From Zhongshania aliphaticivorans (GTDB lineage: Bacteria > Pseudomonadota > Gammaproteobacteria > Pseudomonadales > Spongiibacteraceae), in the NCBI RefSeq assembly GCF_902705875.1, contig NZ_CACSIK010000001.1, forward strand, positions 2,599,166 through 2,663,165: 64,000 nt of DNA. The letters are read 5' to 3'. Positions within the stretch are counted from its first letter, which is position 1. Each line of letters starts with the position of its first letter. The translations under genes were made by a program, and so were the position numbers. The notes beneath the pieces were generated by a model. It did not search any database, was not told the origin of the DNA, and saw only the letters and a list, made by a program, of their open reading frames with translations. Shown here piece after piece: positions 57,139-64,000 of the stretch.

Positions 57139-57176
57139 AAAAGTAGAATAGTTATTATTTCTGCTATTCTACTTTT
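57139..57176 (-). terminator. Inverted repeat terminator of the azoreductase gene
   Basis: A perfect 13-bp stem (AAAAGTAGAATAG pairing with CTATTCTACTTTT) with a 12-base loop lies 28 bases after the azoreductase stop on the minus strand and ends in TTTT there. It also separates this gene from the phosphatase-maoC operon. Confidence 0.8.
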
Positions 57177-57203
57177 AGCCTTGAGTGTTTGATTTTTCTA
57201 ATG

Positions 57204-57824
57204 CTAAAACCGCTGGGCCGCTTCCTTAGCATCACCATCAAATTTTGTAAGATAAGCCTCAGTATTTTCCCTGCTGGCTTGCGTTGTATTTGATGCAGTG
57301 ATAACCCGAAGGTCACGGATACCAATAGCGCCAAAAATAAATTTAAGATAAGGAAGTTGGAAATCGCTGTAATCACCCGCCATGGTTGAGGAACGGGTTA
57401 AAATAAACTGAAGCGGTCGATTTCTGAGCAAACCAACATGATCCATCTTTTCAAAATCATAACCAAAGGTTTCAATCGGCTGCACTAGGCAATCTATATA
57501 TTGCTTTAATCGCCAGGGAACAGAATAATTCCACATTGGGCAAGAAAGCAAAATCTTATCTGCCTCGTCAAAAAAACGAATTTCTTCCTTAATTCTAGCC
57601 CAGGCTTCCTCCTGTTCAGAGTTACGTACTTCCCCCATAATCGGGGCGAATTTCGCAAGCGCTTCGATTTTCCCGAACTCAGGTAAATCACGCTCAAACA
57701 CATTCAATGTTCGGATTTCGTCGTCAGGATTCTTTAATTTATACTCATCCAAAAAAGACGTCGCCAGTCGACTAGAATACGAATGATCCCCTTTGGGGCT
57801 CGCCTCTACATGTAATAAAATCAT
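57204..57824 (-). CDS. FMN-dependent NADH-azoreductase (flavodoxin-like)
   Basis: A 206-residue quinone/azo reductase from the ATG at 57824 with GGAG upstream. Characteristic motifs are LLHVEASPKGDHSYSSRLATSFL at the N-terminus, CPMWNYSVPWRLKQYIDCL (FMN contact and substrate lid), and LTRSSTMAGDYSDFQLPYLKFIFG. Enzymes of this kind reduce quinones and azo dyes using NADH; here it may detoxify quinones from aromatic substrates. It is monocistronic by context. Confidence 0.92.
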   Translation of the reverse strand: MILLHVEASPKGDHSYSSRLATSFLDEYKLKNPDDEIRTLNVFERDLPEFGKIEALAKFAPIMGEVRNSEQEEAWARIKEEIRFFDEADKILLSCPMWNYSVPWRLKQYIDCLVQPIETFGYDFEKMDHVGLLRNRPLQFILTRSSTMAGDYSDFQLPYLKFIFGAIGIRDLRVITASNTTQASRENTEAYLTKFDGDAKEAAQRF

Positions 57825-57948
57825 ATTATTATCGCTCCACAATTAACAAACATAAGTTCTAAGCAAACCACTTCTATACCAACTTTTATCGCAAAGTCAC
57901 ACTGAGCAAGGTCACAAAATTAAGCGACATTAAACAGACTAAGTAGAT

Positions 57949-58974
57949 CTAGCTGGTTGCTGACATTTTTACTAATTGGGTACCGAAGTTCTTGCCATCC
58001 ATTACTCGTAGCAATGCAGCAGGCGCGTGTTCTATCCCCTCCAGCACATCTTCTTTAAATTGCAACTTGCCGGCCTTGAGCAAAGGTACTAGACGCCCAA
58101 TCACAGCTGGAATCTGCTCCATGTAATGGAATATATGAAATCCCCGCATTGTGGCTTCATTGTGAACCAGATCGAAATAGTTTGATGGGCCTTTGAATGG
58201 CGATGCGTCGGTATACTGCGAGGTCGCGCCGCACAATACCACTCTCGCATGCATCGCAAGATTACTGAGTGCGGCTTCCAAAGTGCTACCGCCGACATTA
58301 TCAAAATACACATCTACACCATTCGGGCAGACCTCTGCAATTCGGGCACTTATGTCTTCGCGCTTATAGTTAATGACATGTTGCACGCCCAGTGAACTCA
58401 ACCACTCACCTTTTTCATCTGAGCCCATAATACCCACAACCGTGCATCCTGCCGCCAAAGCCAGCTGGCACACTAAGCTGCCCACCGTTCCCGCAGCGGC
58501 AGAAACCAATACGGTATCACCCAGCTTGGGCTTACCGTGCTCAATTAAGCCAAGGTAAGCGGTTGGCCCCGACGCACCCAGCACATGTAGCGCAAGGGTT
58601 GCAGGTACCTCTGCGGGCAAATGATTTTGCCGAAGTTGCGCTAACTCCGCACCAGTAAATACTCGGTACTCAGACCACCCCAACGGACCGACCACACGGT
58701 CGCCAACTGAGAAAGATTCGTTTTTAGAGGCCACAACCGTGCCCACTCCCTGCCCCCACATTACACTGTCGACAGGCACGGGCGGCTGCTTCGCCACTCC
58801 ACGATTCAGTGCAACCACAGCGGGAGGATTCACCATAACACTACCGGTTTGCACCAACACATCGCCATCAACAAGATCAGGCATGGCAACGGTTTCTAGG
58901 CGAAAATTTTCAAGTGTTACCGACTGTTCAGGGCGTGATGCGACAACACACTGACGATACTTATTAGGAATCAT
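57949..58974 (-). CDS. MDR-type NADP-dependent oxidoreductase (LTB4 dehydrogenase/curcumin reductase-like)
   Basis: A 341-residue zinc-free medium-chain reductase. The nucleotide-binding motif AAAGTVGSLVCQLALAAG is followed by VVGIMGSDEKGEWL, and motifs such as GATSQY and MRGFHIFHYME are typical of prostaglandin reductase/curcumin reductase-like enzymes. They reduce alpha,beta-unsaturated carbonyls. Its promoter region contains the CATAGATGACA repeat block, linking it to the receptor promoter at 62.6 kb. Confidence 0.92.
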   Translation of the reverse strand: MIPNKYRQCVVASRPEQSVTLENFRLETVAMPDLVDGDVLVQTGSVMVNPPAVVALNRGVAKQPPVPVDSVMWGQGVGTVVASKNESFSVGDRVVGPLGWSEYRVFTGAELAQLRQNHLPAEVPATLALHVLGASGPTAYLGLIEHGKPKLGDTVLVSAAAGTVGSLVCQLALAAGCTVVGIMGSDEKGEWLSSLGVQHVINYKREDISARIAEVCPNGVDVYFDNVGGSTLEAALSNLAMHARVVLCGATSQYTDASPFKGPSNYFDLVHNEATMRGFHIFHYMEQIPAVIGRLVPLLKAGKLQFKEDVLEGIEHAPAALLRVMDGKNFGTQLVKMSATS

Positions 58975-58997
58975 AATTTTTATTCTCCGAGATATAT

Positions 58998-59074
58998 GCT
59001 TTGTAAAATCGCTTAATTCAGCGTCTTACATAGTAAGCATAGATGACAATATAAGCAACATAGATGACATTATT
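58998..59074 (-). promoter_or_regulatory. Shared promoter block with 21-bp-phased repeats (copy A)
   Basis: CATAGATGACA occurs at 59038-59048 and 59059-59069, exactly 21 bp apart, as for AraC-type half-sites. The whole block, including the flank toward the MDR gene, is strongly similar to 62591-62667. The first repeat is 64 bases upstream of the MDR start. Confidence 0.75.
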
Positions 59075-59204
59075 GTAAGCATCATTATTATTATGGACGC
59101 ACCTAATACCGTGAACTTTTCATGCCATATCAAAACCCAGCATAAACGGTGGGGCGAAGCACTATGGCGTCAAGCTATTGGCGATAGCCGCATGTGCAAT
59201 ACTG

Positions 59205-60194
59205 CTAGTTAATATCTTTTACCAGACGAAATCCGACGTGATTACTACTGCTATTAGGATCACCTTTGCCCCTTGCACCTGGACGATATCGCGCGCAGTA
59301 ATCATCTGTGCAAAGAAATGATCCGCCTTTTTGCACTCTAAAACCTGTTAGCTTGCTATTTGCCTTCGGTCCCTTTGGGTTGTCGATAACGTTTCCTTGT
59401 AGCTGCTGATAATAGGTGGGGTCATACCAGTCTTGCACCCATTCCCACACGTTGCCCGCAACATCGTAGAGACCTAAGCCGTTAGCAGCAAAAGTTGCTA
59501 CGGGGGATGTGGTAAAAAATCCGTCTTCATTTGTGTTTTTGTGAGGAAAAATCCCTTGGAATATATTGGCTAAAAAGTTGCCCCTGCCCTGCTGCTCGCT
59601 TCCCCATGAAAACTCAGCCTGCGACAATCCCCCACGAGCAGCTAGCTCCCACTCAGCTTCTGTTGGAAGTCGTTTATTTACCCAGCTTGCATAAGCGGAT
59701 GCATCTTCCCAGGTGACATGAACAACGGGGTGATTCATTCGTTTCGAAATTGTCGATCCCAGCCCCTCTGGGTGGCGCCAACTGGCGCTGGGGATAAAAC
59801 TCCACCATTGAGTGTAATCACGCTTACTAACCGGCTTTTTGGGTGAGTTAAAGACTAATGAGCCAGGAACAAGTAATGCAGGGTCAACGCCTGGGTAATC
59901 TTTTGGATTTAAGGGTCGCTCTGCAGTGGTTACATAGCCAGTGGCTTTTACAAATTCTTGAAATTCGGCGTTGCTTACCTCGGTTTTATCAATATAGAAA
60001 GCATTGACGCGAACTTTATGAAGCGGCATGGCATCTGGTGTCATGGGGTGGTCAAGACCCATGGTAAACACCTGCGCGGGAATGAAAACCATTCCCTCAG
60101 ACGAGGGTTGAGCAGTGCTTAATCTGAATACGTATAAAGCTATTAGCGCCAAAATTATAAGTAGTGGAATAGAAACTCGTTTTGTCATTTTCAT
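59205..60194 (-). CDS. Formylglycine-generating enzyme (sulfatase maturase, SUMF1/EgtB fold)
   Basis: Oxidises the active-site Cys of sulfatases to formylglycine. The 329-residue protein has an N-terminal membrane anchor (about 8-23) and then the FGE fold. The C-terminal motif GGSFLCTDDYCARYRP contains Cys295 and Cys300 in the C-x4-C spacing of the active-site pair of true FGE (human Cys336/Cys341), followed by HVGFRLVKD. General SUMF1 proteins such as EgtB lack this pair, so a genuine maturase is likely. It lies 132 bases downstream of the arylsulfatase gene, its obvious client. Both are membrane-anchored and presumably periplasmic. Confidence 0.92.
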   Translation of the reverse strand: MKMTKRVSIPLLIILALIALYVFRLSTAQPSSEGMVFIPAQVFTMGLDHPMTPDAMPLHKVRVNAFYIDKTEVSNAEFQEFVKATGYVTTAERPLNPKDYPGVDPALLVPGSLVFNSPKKPVSKRDYTQWWSFIPSASWRHPEGLGSTISKRMNHPVVHVTWEDASAYASWVNKRLPTEAEWELAARGGLSQAEFSWGSEQQGRGNFLANIFQGIFPHKNTNEDGFFTTSPVATFAANGLGLYDVAGNVWEWVQDWYDPTYYQQLQGNVIDNPKGPKANSKLTGFRVQKGGSFLCTDDYCARYRPGARGKGDPNSSSNHVGFRLVKDIN

Positions 60195-60326
60195 AATATC
60201 TTGCTTATCTATCTTGTAGTAAATGCAGTGCTGATAATATGACCGGTCACGACAGTTGATTGAAACCTATCGACTCGCTAATTAAGAACTTGGGCGCTGC
60301 ACAACCTCTCTGAATGAAGCTATTTT

Positions 60327-62063
60327 TTAGTATGTCCACCACATTTTTCCGGGTAGAACGATATTGGCATTGTCTTTGTATTCTTCCCATTTCTTGATCA
60401 TTTTCTGCAGCATTTCAGGTTCAGTGCTTGCGAGATTATTCCCCTCAGAAGGGTCTTTCGAAAGATCATAGAGCTCCCACTGGTTTTCTCCATAGGGTGG
60501 GGGCATTCTTAACAGCTTCCATTCGCCAAAACGTACGCTATGTTTTCCAAAGAGCTCCCAGCCCATCATCTCTTTGTCATTATGAACCGTGTCGCTTTGT
60601 CCAGATAACATCTCCAGCATGGACACACCTTCCAACGGATGCACTTTGCGCCCGCCATAGAAACTACCGTGGTTTTCTATGCCTGCGTATTCAAGCAAAG
60701 TTGGAAAGACATCTTTTACACTGGCAAATTCGTGGAATTTCTTATTCTTTTCAACCCCATTACCACTAATAAACGCGGGGGCGATTATCCCCCCTTGAGT
60801 AGGAAATCCCTTGTAAATTCGATGCGGCCCGATTGAAGCGCGGACCCAATGTGGTCCCAAATCAATAAAGGAGCTTGCCTCACCGATATTCTCGTAACTG
60901 TTATCGCAACACTCAATACCGAATAGCGTGCTCAGCTCAACTAACGACGCCATAAAGTCCATTTGGTGACCTTCTGCGCCATTGTCAGAAAGAAAAACAA
61001 AGAGCGTGTTATCGTATTTTTCTACTTCCTTTAGATGCGACACAAATCGACCAAACGCGTTATCCATATCGTCGATCATGGCTGCGTAAACAGCCATCCG
61101 CCGCGCTTCGTATTGCTGTTCTTCTTCTGTGAGGCTGTCCCATCGCTGCAGGTCATCGTTTATATAGGGCTGAGCTTCTGAGGGTTTATCCAAGAGGCCT
61201 TTTTCGACAAGAGACTGAATCCGTTGCTGGGCTAAGCGCTCATAGCCCAATTTATATTTTTCTTCATATTTATCAATCGTCTCTTTTTTGGCTTGCAGGG
61301 GCCAGTGCGGTGCGGTGTAAGCGAGAATGGCGAAAAATGGGCGTGTTGATGAGTTGTCTTGATCAATATAGCTAATGAGCTTATCGGTGTAAAAATCACT
61401 AGAATAGAAATTTTCTGGCAAGCTGACTCGTCGGCCATCTTCGCGGTAGTTCGCTTTGCGCTGGAAAGGGAGCACCGGTAATTCGTTGAAATGACCTGCC
61501 CCACCTTCTAATTGTACAAATGAGCGCTGAAAACCAAACGCTGGTGGGCTACTTTCTGCGTCATAGCCTAGATGCCACTTCCCTGAGATGTAGGTATGGT
61601 AGCCAGAGTCGAGAAAAACTTCGCTCAATGATGCGGCGCTTTTGTTTAATTTTCCCTCATAGCCAGGAATGCCTTTTTGATTTGATGCGATGGTTTTCTC
61701 ATTAAATACCCCAAGGCCAACGAGGTGGTTATCCACACCCGTCATTAGCATTGCGCGACTGGGTGAACATGCTGCGCCAACATGAAACTGCGAAAACTGT
61801 ACGCCGCTTTCGGCGATGCTATCAAGGTTGGGCGTTTCGATTTCGCCGCCATAACTACCCAAATCGGTGTAGCCGAGGTCATCGGCAACAACAATGACAA
61901 TATTGGGTTTATTCTCAACGTCAGATACGGGGCTACTTGGTGAGGGGACTTTTGGTAATGCTTCTTCACCGCTTTGGGGTTTAACCATTATTTGAAAAAT
62001 AGCGACGACCGCAGCTAGGATAAAAACAAGGAGTAAGATCTTTTTCCAGCTAAATTTCAACAT
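60327..62063 (-). CDS. Membrane-anchored arylsulfatase
   Basis: Hydrolyses sulfate esters. The 578 residues comprise an N-terminal transmembrane anchor (about 8-26), the metal-binding DDLGYTDLGSYGG, and the sulfatase signature CSPSRAMLMTG with Cys99 as formylglycine precursor. SGKWHLGY, FLSDNGAEG (metal/sulfate) and a C-terminal subdomain with GEWKLLRMPPP and WELYDLSKDP complete the arylsulfatase A/B type. Anchoring would place the catalytic domain in the periplasm, so desulfation could occur before import across the inner membrane. It is followed by its maturase gene. A FadR-class site lies 220 bases upstream. Confidence 0.95.
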   Translation of the reverse strand: MLKFSWKKILLLVFILAAVVAIFQIMVKPQSGEEALPKVPSPSSPVSDVENKPNIVIVVADDLGYTDLGSYGGEIETPNLDSIAESGVQFSQFHVGAACSPSRAMLMTGVDNHLVGLGVFNEKTIASNQKGIPGYEGKLNKSAASLSEVFLDSGYHTYISGKWHLGYDAESSPPAFGFQRSFVQLEGGAGHFNELPVLPFQRKANYREDGRRVSLPENFYSSDFYTDKLISYIDQDNSSTRPFFAILAYTAPHWPLQAKKETIDKYEEKYKLGYERLAQQRIQSLVEKGLLDKPSEAQPYINDDLQRWDSLTEEEQQYEARRMAVYAAMIDDMDNAFGRFVSHLKEVEKYDNTLFVFLSDNGAEGHQMDFMASLVELSTLFGIECCDNSYENIGEASSFIDLGPHWVRASIGPHRIYKGFPTQGGIIAPAFISGNGVEKNKKFHEFASVKDVFPTLLEYAGIENHGSFYGGRKVHPLEGVSMLEMLSGQSDTVHNDKEMMGWELFGKHSVRFGEWKLLRMPPPYGENQWELYDLSKDPSEGNNLASTEPEMLQKMIKKWEEYKDNANIVLPGKMWWTY

Positions 62064-62283
62064 ATTATCCTAACCAAGATTTTCAATTATAGAATCATGA
62101 AAATAAAATTTACACGAAGTGCACTTTATTTGGTGTACGGTCGTCAGTCTCGAGTATGCTCGAGCAAGCGGCCCCTTCTCGTCTTATTCTAAGTATGATT
62201 TAGCTCTTTCTATGCTTTAACTATTATAAATCTTATACACCTCAGAATAGATATAACCCACCACTCCCCGCAAGTATGACATA

Positions 62284-62294
62284 TAGTAATACAA
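62284..62294. promoter_or_regulatory. FadR-class operator, one mismatch
   Basis: TAGTAATACAA matches 10 of 11 bases of the palindrome TTGTAATACAA at 50170. It lies about 220 bases upstream of the arylsulfatase start and 640 bases upstream of the TonB receptor start, so it would more naturally serve the sulfatase. Confidence 0.6.
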
Positions 62295-62590
62295 TCGCAC
62301 AATTACCCGTATTTTCATAGTTGAAAGGCGTCCTATTCCCTAAATCTAGCCCCCGTGCTTATCTTCAGACACCCCATCAATAAGCAATACTGCCACACCC
62401 AGAATACTCTCCGCGTGCTGTTGAGCGCTAATCACAAGCTTTTAATCTGCTCTTACTTTACGCCCTCCACAAAGTTTCCGAGAAGGTGTTTGAAACACAA
62501 CTCGCCTATAGCGTTACCGCCTTTTAGGACGTAATGGGAGCAGATTCGAGCGGATCTCATCATGGACAATAGTTTTACTTCAAGATAATT

Positions 62591-62667
62591 GCTTTACAAA
62601 AAAACGCTCAATCCAGCGTTGACATATAGTAAGCATTGGTGACAATATAAGCATCATAGATGACAAA
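62591..62667 (+). promoter_or_regulatory. Shared promoter block with 21-bp-phased repeats (copy B)
   Basis: CATTGGTGACA at 62634-62644 and CATAGATGACA at 62655-62665 are 21 bp apart, and the block matches copy A at 58998-59074 over its whole length. A TTGACA box at 62619-62624 could serve a plus-strand promoter for the TonB receptor 267 bases downstream. The orientation of the block relative to the gene is opposite to copy A. Confidence 0.65.
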
Positions 62668-62931
62668 ATAATCAATACCGATCTATATAAGAGCTCAATA
62701 CCAACCCCGGTGAACGCTCTCAATAGGCAAGACAACTTACAACTACGATGCTCAGATACTGGGTCGCTCAATCTATGCCGTCGGCGATATAAATTATAGA
62801 TGTAACACCTTGCTTTTTTATGGCCAATATTTCCCAAGTAACTGGCTAATGATTAGAAATAATAAATATAAATTCCTAAGTTTTAAAACATAAATTAGTA
62901 GAGAAAACCCAAAAATAATAAAGGTGAGCAA

Positions 62932-64000
62932 ATGATGAAACTAACTCGATGTAAGCTAGCGTTAACGAACCTGCTGTTATTAACAATACCTCCGGCCATT
63001 GCCGCCCCTCAATTAGAAGAGGTAATAGTAACGGCCCAGAAGCGCGCAGAAAGTGCTCAAGATGTACCTATTTCCGTTACGGCCATGTCCGCGGAATCCC
63101 TTGCAAGAAACGGCCTGACCAATTTAGAAAGCATGTCAGAGATGATTCCCAATTTAAATATGGGATCATCGCCCGATGACAAAAAAATTGTTATGCGAGG
63201 AATCGGCTCGGGGACTGGCACACCCAGCTTTGAACAGTCTGTTGGCTTGTATATAGACGGTATCTATGCCGGTCGCGCAGCGCAATTTCAGGTACCTTTT
63301 TTAGACGTTGCGTCTGTGGAAGTGGTACGTGGCCCGCAAGGCGTGCTATTCGGCAAAAACAGCGTCGCTGGCGCGATTAGTATTATTACCCAAAAACCCG
63401 GCGATGAGTTTGGGGGCTATGTGAATGCCGGTTACAACTCCTTCTCACAACACGACGTTACGACGGTCATTAACTTACCGCTAACTGACAAGCTAGGTGC
63501 AAGGTTCATTGCCAAAAAACAAACCACCGGTGGTTATTTGGAAAACCCCGTGCAAGATACCGACGGCATGAATGCCGACAATGAGGTATTCCGCCTAAGC
63601 TTTAAATGGGATTTAAGTGACCATATATCGATATTTTTTAAGGCTGAGCACGCGGACCAGAATGACGAAAGCAGCAACCTTCAACTAGTGGATTACGACG
63701 CCGACGCACCAGCAAGCGCGCCAACTGGCTCTGCGGCCCCTCCAATCGCGCTAGATCTCATCGCTGAAACGATATACGCGCAGCAAGACGCCGCAGGCGA
63801 GGACTACACAGCCAATGAAACCACTTACAGTAACAAAGCTGACGGCCGACGGCTTATCTCTGACAGCTATACGTTTAAATTAACCGGTATGGTGGGCGAA
63901 CACGAATTGACCTGGCTCAGCGGTTATTCAGAATATGAGAAAAAGAATGACACAGATGCTGATTTTTCAGCCTCCAACTTTGTCCAACTCTACAGCGATG
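62932..64000 (+). CDS. TonB-dependent outer-membrane receptor (5' part, runs off the window)
   Basis: The reading frame is open from the ATG at 62932 (AAGGTGAG upstream) to the end of the window, about 356 codons. The signal peptide ends at AIAAPQ. TonB box LEEVIVTAQKRAES, then the plug domain with VMRGIGSG, SFEQSVGLYIDGIYAGR, VEVVRGPQGVLFGKNSVAGAI and ITQKPGDEF, followed by the first barrel strands. It is a paralogue of the receptor at 47787-50105. Its position beside the arylsulfatase suggests import of the sulfated substrate or its product. Confidence 0.95.
   Translation, partial: MMKLTRCKLALTNLLLLTIPPAIAAPQLEEVIVTAQKRAESAQDVPISVTAMSAESLARNGLTNLESMSEMIPNLNMGSSPDDKKIVMRGIGSGTGTPSFEQSVGLYIDGIYAGRAAQFQVPFLDVASVEVVRGPQGVLFGKNSVAGAISIITQKPGDEFGGYVNAGYNSFSQHDVTTVINLPLTDKLGARFIAKKQTTGGYLENPVQDTDGMNADNEVFRLSFKWDLSDHISIFFKAEHADQNDESSNLQLVDYDADAPASAPTGSAAPPIALDLIAETIYAQQDAAGEDYTANETTYSNKADGRRLISDSYTFKLTGMVGEHELTWLSGYSEYEKKNDTDADFSASNFVQLYSD

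Larger units (their letters stand above)
62064..62931. other. Large divergent intergenic region between arylsulfatase and TonB receptor
   Basis: No gene is recognisable in these 868 bases; the 85-residue minus-strand frame near 62580-62837 has no family-like sequence. It holds a FadR-class operator at 62284-62294 and the promoter block copy B at 62591-62667. The length is unusual for two divergent promoters and may include decayed sequence. Confidence 0.55.

Noticed and set aside
59205-60194. EgtB or generic SUMF1 lipoprotein
   Set aside because: The Cys-x4-Cys pair and the adjacent arylsulfatase favour a true formylglycine-generating enzyme.
62580-62837. 85-codon minus-strand frame upstream of the second TonB receptor
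   Set aside because: It overlaps the repeated promoter block and has no coding signature.

Overview
The window reads as chromosome of a marine-type gammaproteobacterium of moderate GC, plausibly a Cellvibrionales/Spongiibacteraceae-like lineage. This placement is inferred from gene content: SppA-DUF2069-WrbA-ArsC neighbourhood, the PrkA-YeaH-SpoVR operon, many acyl-CoA/SDR enzymes, TonB-dependent receptors with Rieske oxygenases, and Fur and MmsR-like regulation. It is not a marker-gene result. No rRNA, tRNA, CRISPR array, transposase or phage gene was found.

Layout. (1) 1-9.7 kb, housekeeping and envelope genes: signal peptide peptidase SppA, a DUF2069 membrane protein, a WrbA-type quinone reductase, ArsC, a TlpA-like lipoprotein, a macrodomain protein, a PGAP1-like hydrolase, DUF4404, a Fur-box-controlled gene of unknown function, an SDR, MscS and a DUF481 porin-like protein. 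(2) 9.7-17.5 kb, signalling: a DUF4870 membrane protein, an FHA-EAL protein, a REC-GGDEF diguanylate cyclase and a 1381-residue hybrid histidine kinase, together looking like a c-di-GMP module. (3) 17.7-25.6 kb: an enoyl-CoA hydratase, the prkA-yeaH-spoVR stress operon, and a trio of SDR, pterin-synthase homologue and shikimate-kinase-like protein. (4) 25.6-32.3 kb: a valine/isobutyrate catabolic operon under a divergent AraC/MmsR-like regulator, with an unusual acylating aldehyde dehydrogenase at the MmsA position. (5) 32.3-39.7 kb, an accessory-looking stretch: long non-coding gaps, two apparently damaged genes (a lipoprotein without a start codon and a frameshifted acyl-CoA synthetase), a GrpB protein and a two-gene envelope operon of unknown function.

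(6) 39.8-47.5 kb: a complete seven-gene Nit1C cluster (nitB-nitH; MSMEG_0567-0572/Sll0783-0787 families). Nit1C is associated with cyanide/nitrile and nitrogen metabolism in other bacteria. Here it lies divergent to a MocR-type GntR/aminotransferase regulator, and the intergenic region carries repeated TTGATTGCA elements that look like its operator.

(7) 47.8-64 kb: a catabolic island between two paralogous TonB-dependent receptors. It holds an alpha/beta hydrolase, a FadR-type and an AraC-type regulator, a Rieske oxygenase, SDR, MaoC hydratase, tyrosine phosphatase, azoreductase, MDR reductase, a formylglycine-generating enzyme and a membrane-anchored arylsulfatase. Two families of shared promoter elements tie it together: a FadR-class palindrome (TTGTA-N-TACAA) at several promoters, and 21-bp-phased CATAGATGACA direct repeats at two others. 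My reading is an uptake and degradation system for a sulfated hydrophobic organic compound whose identity cannot be read from sequence.
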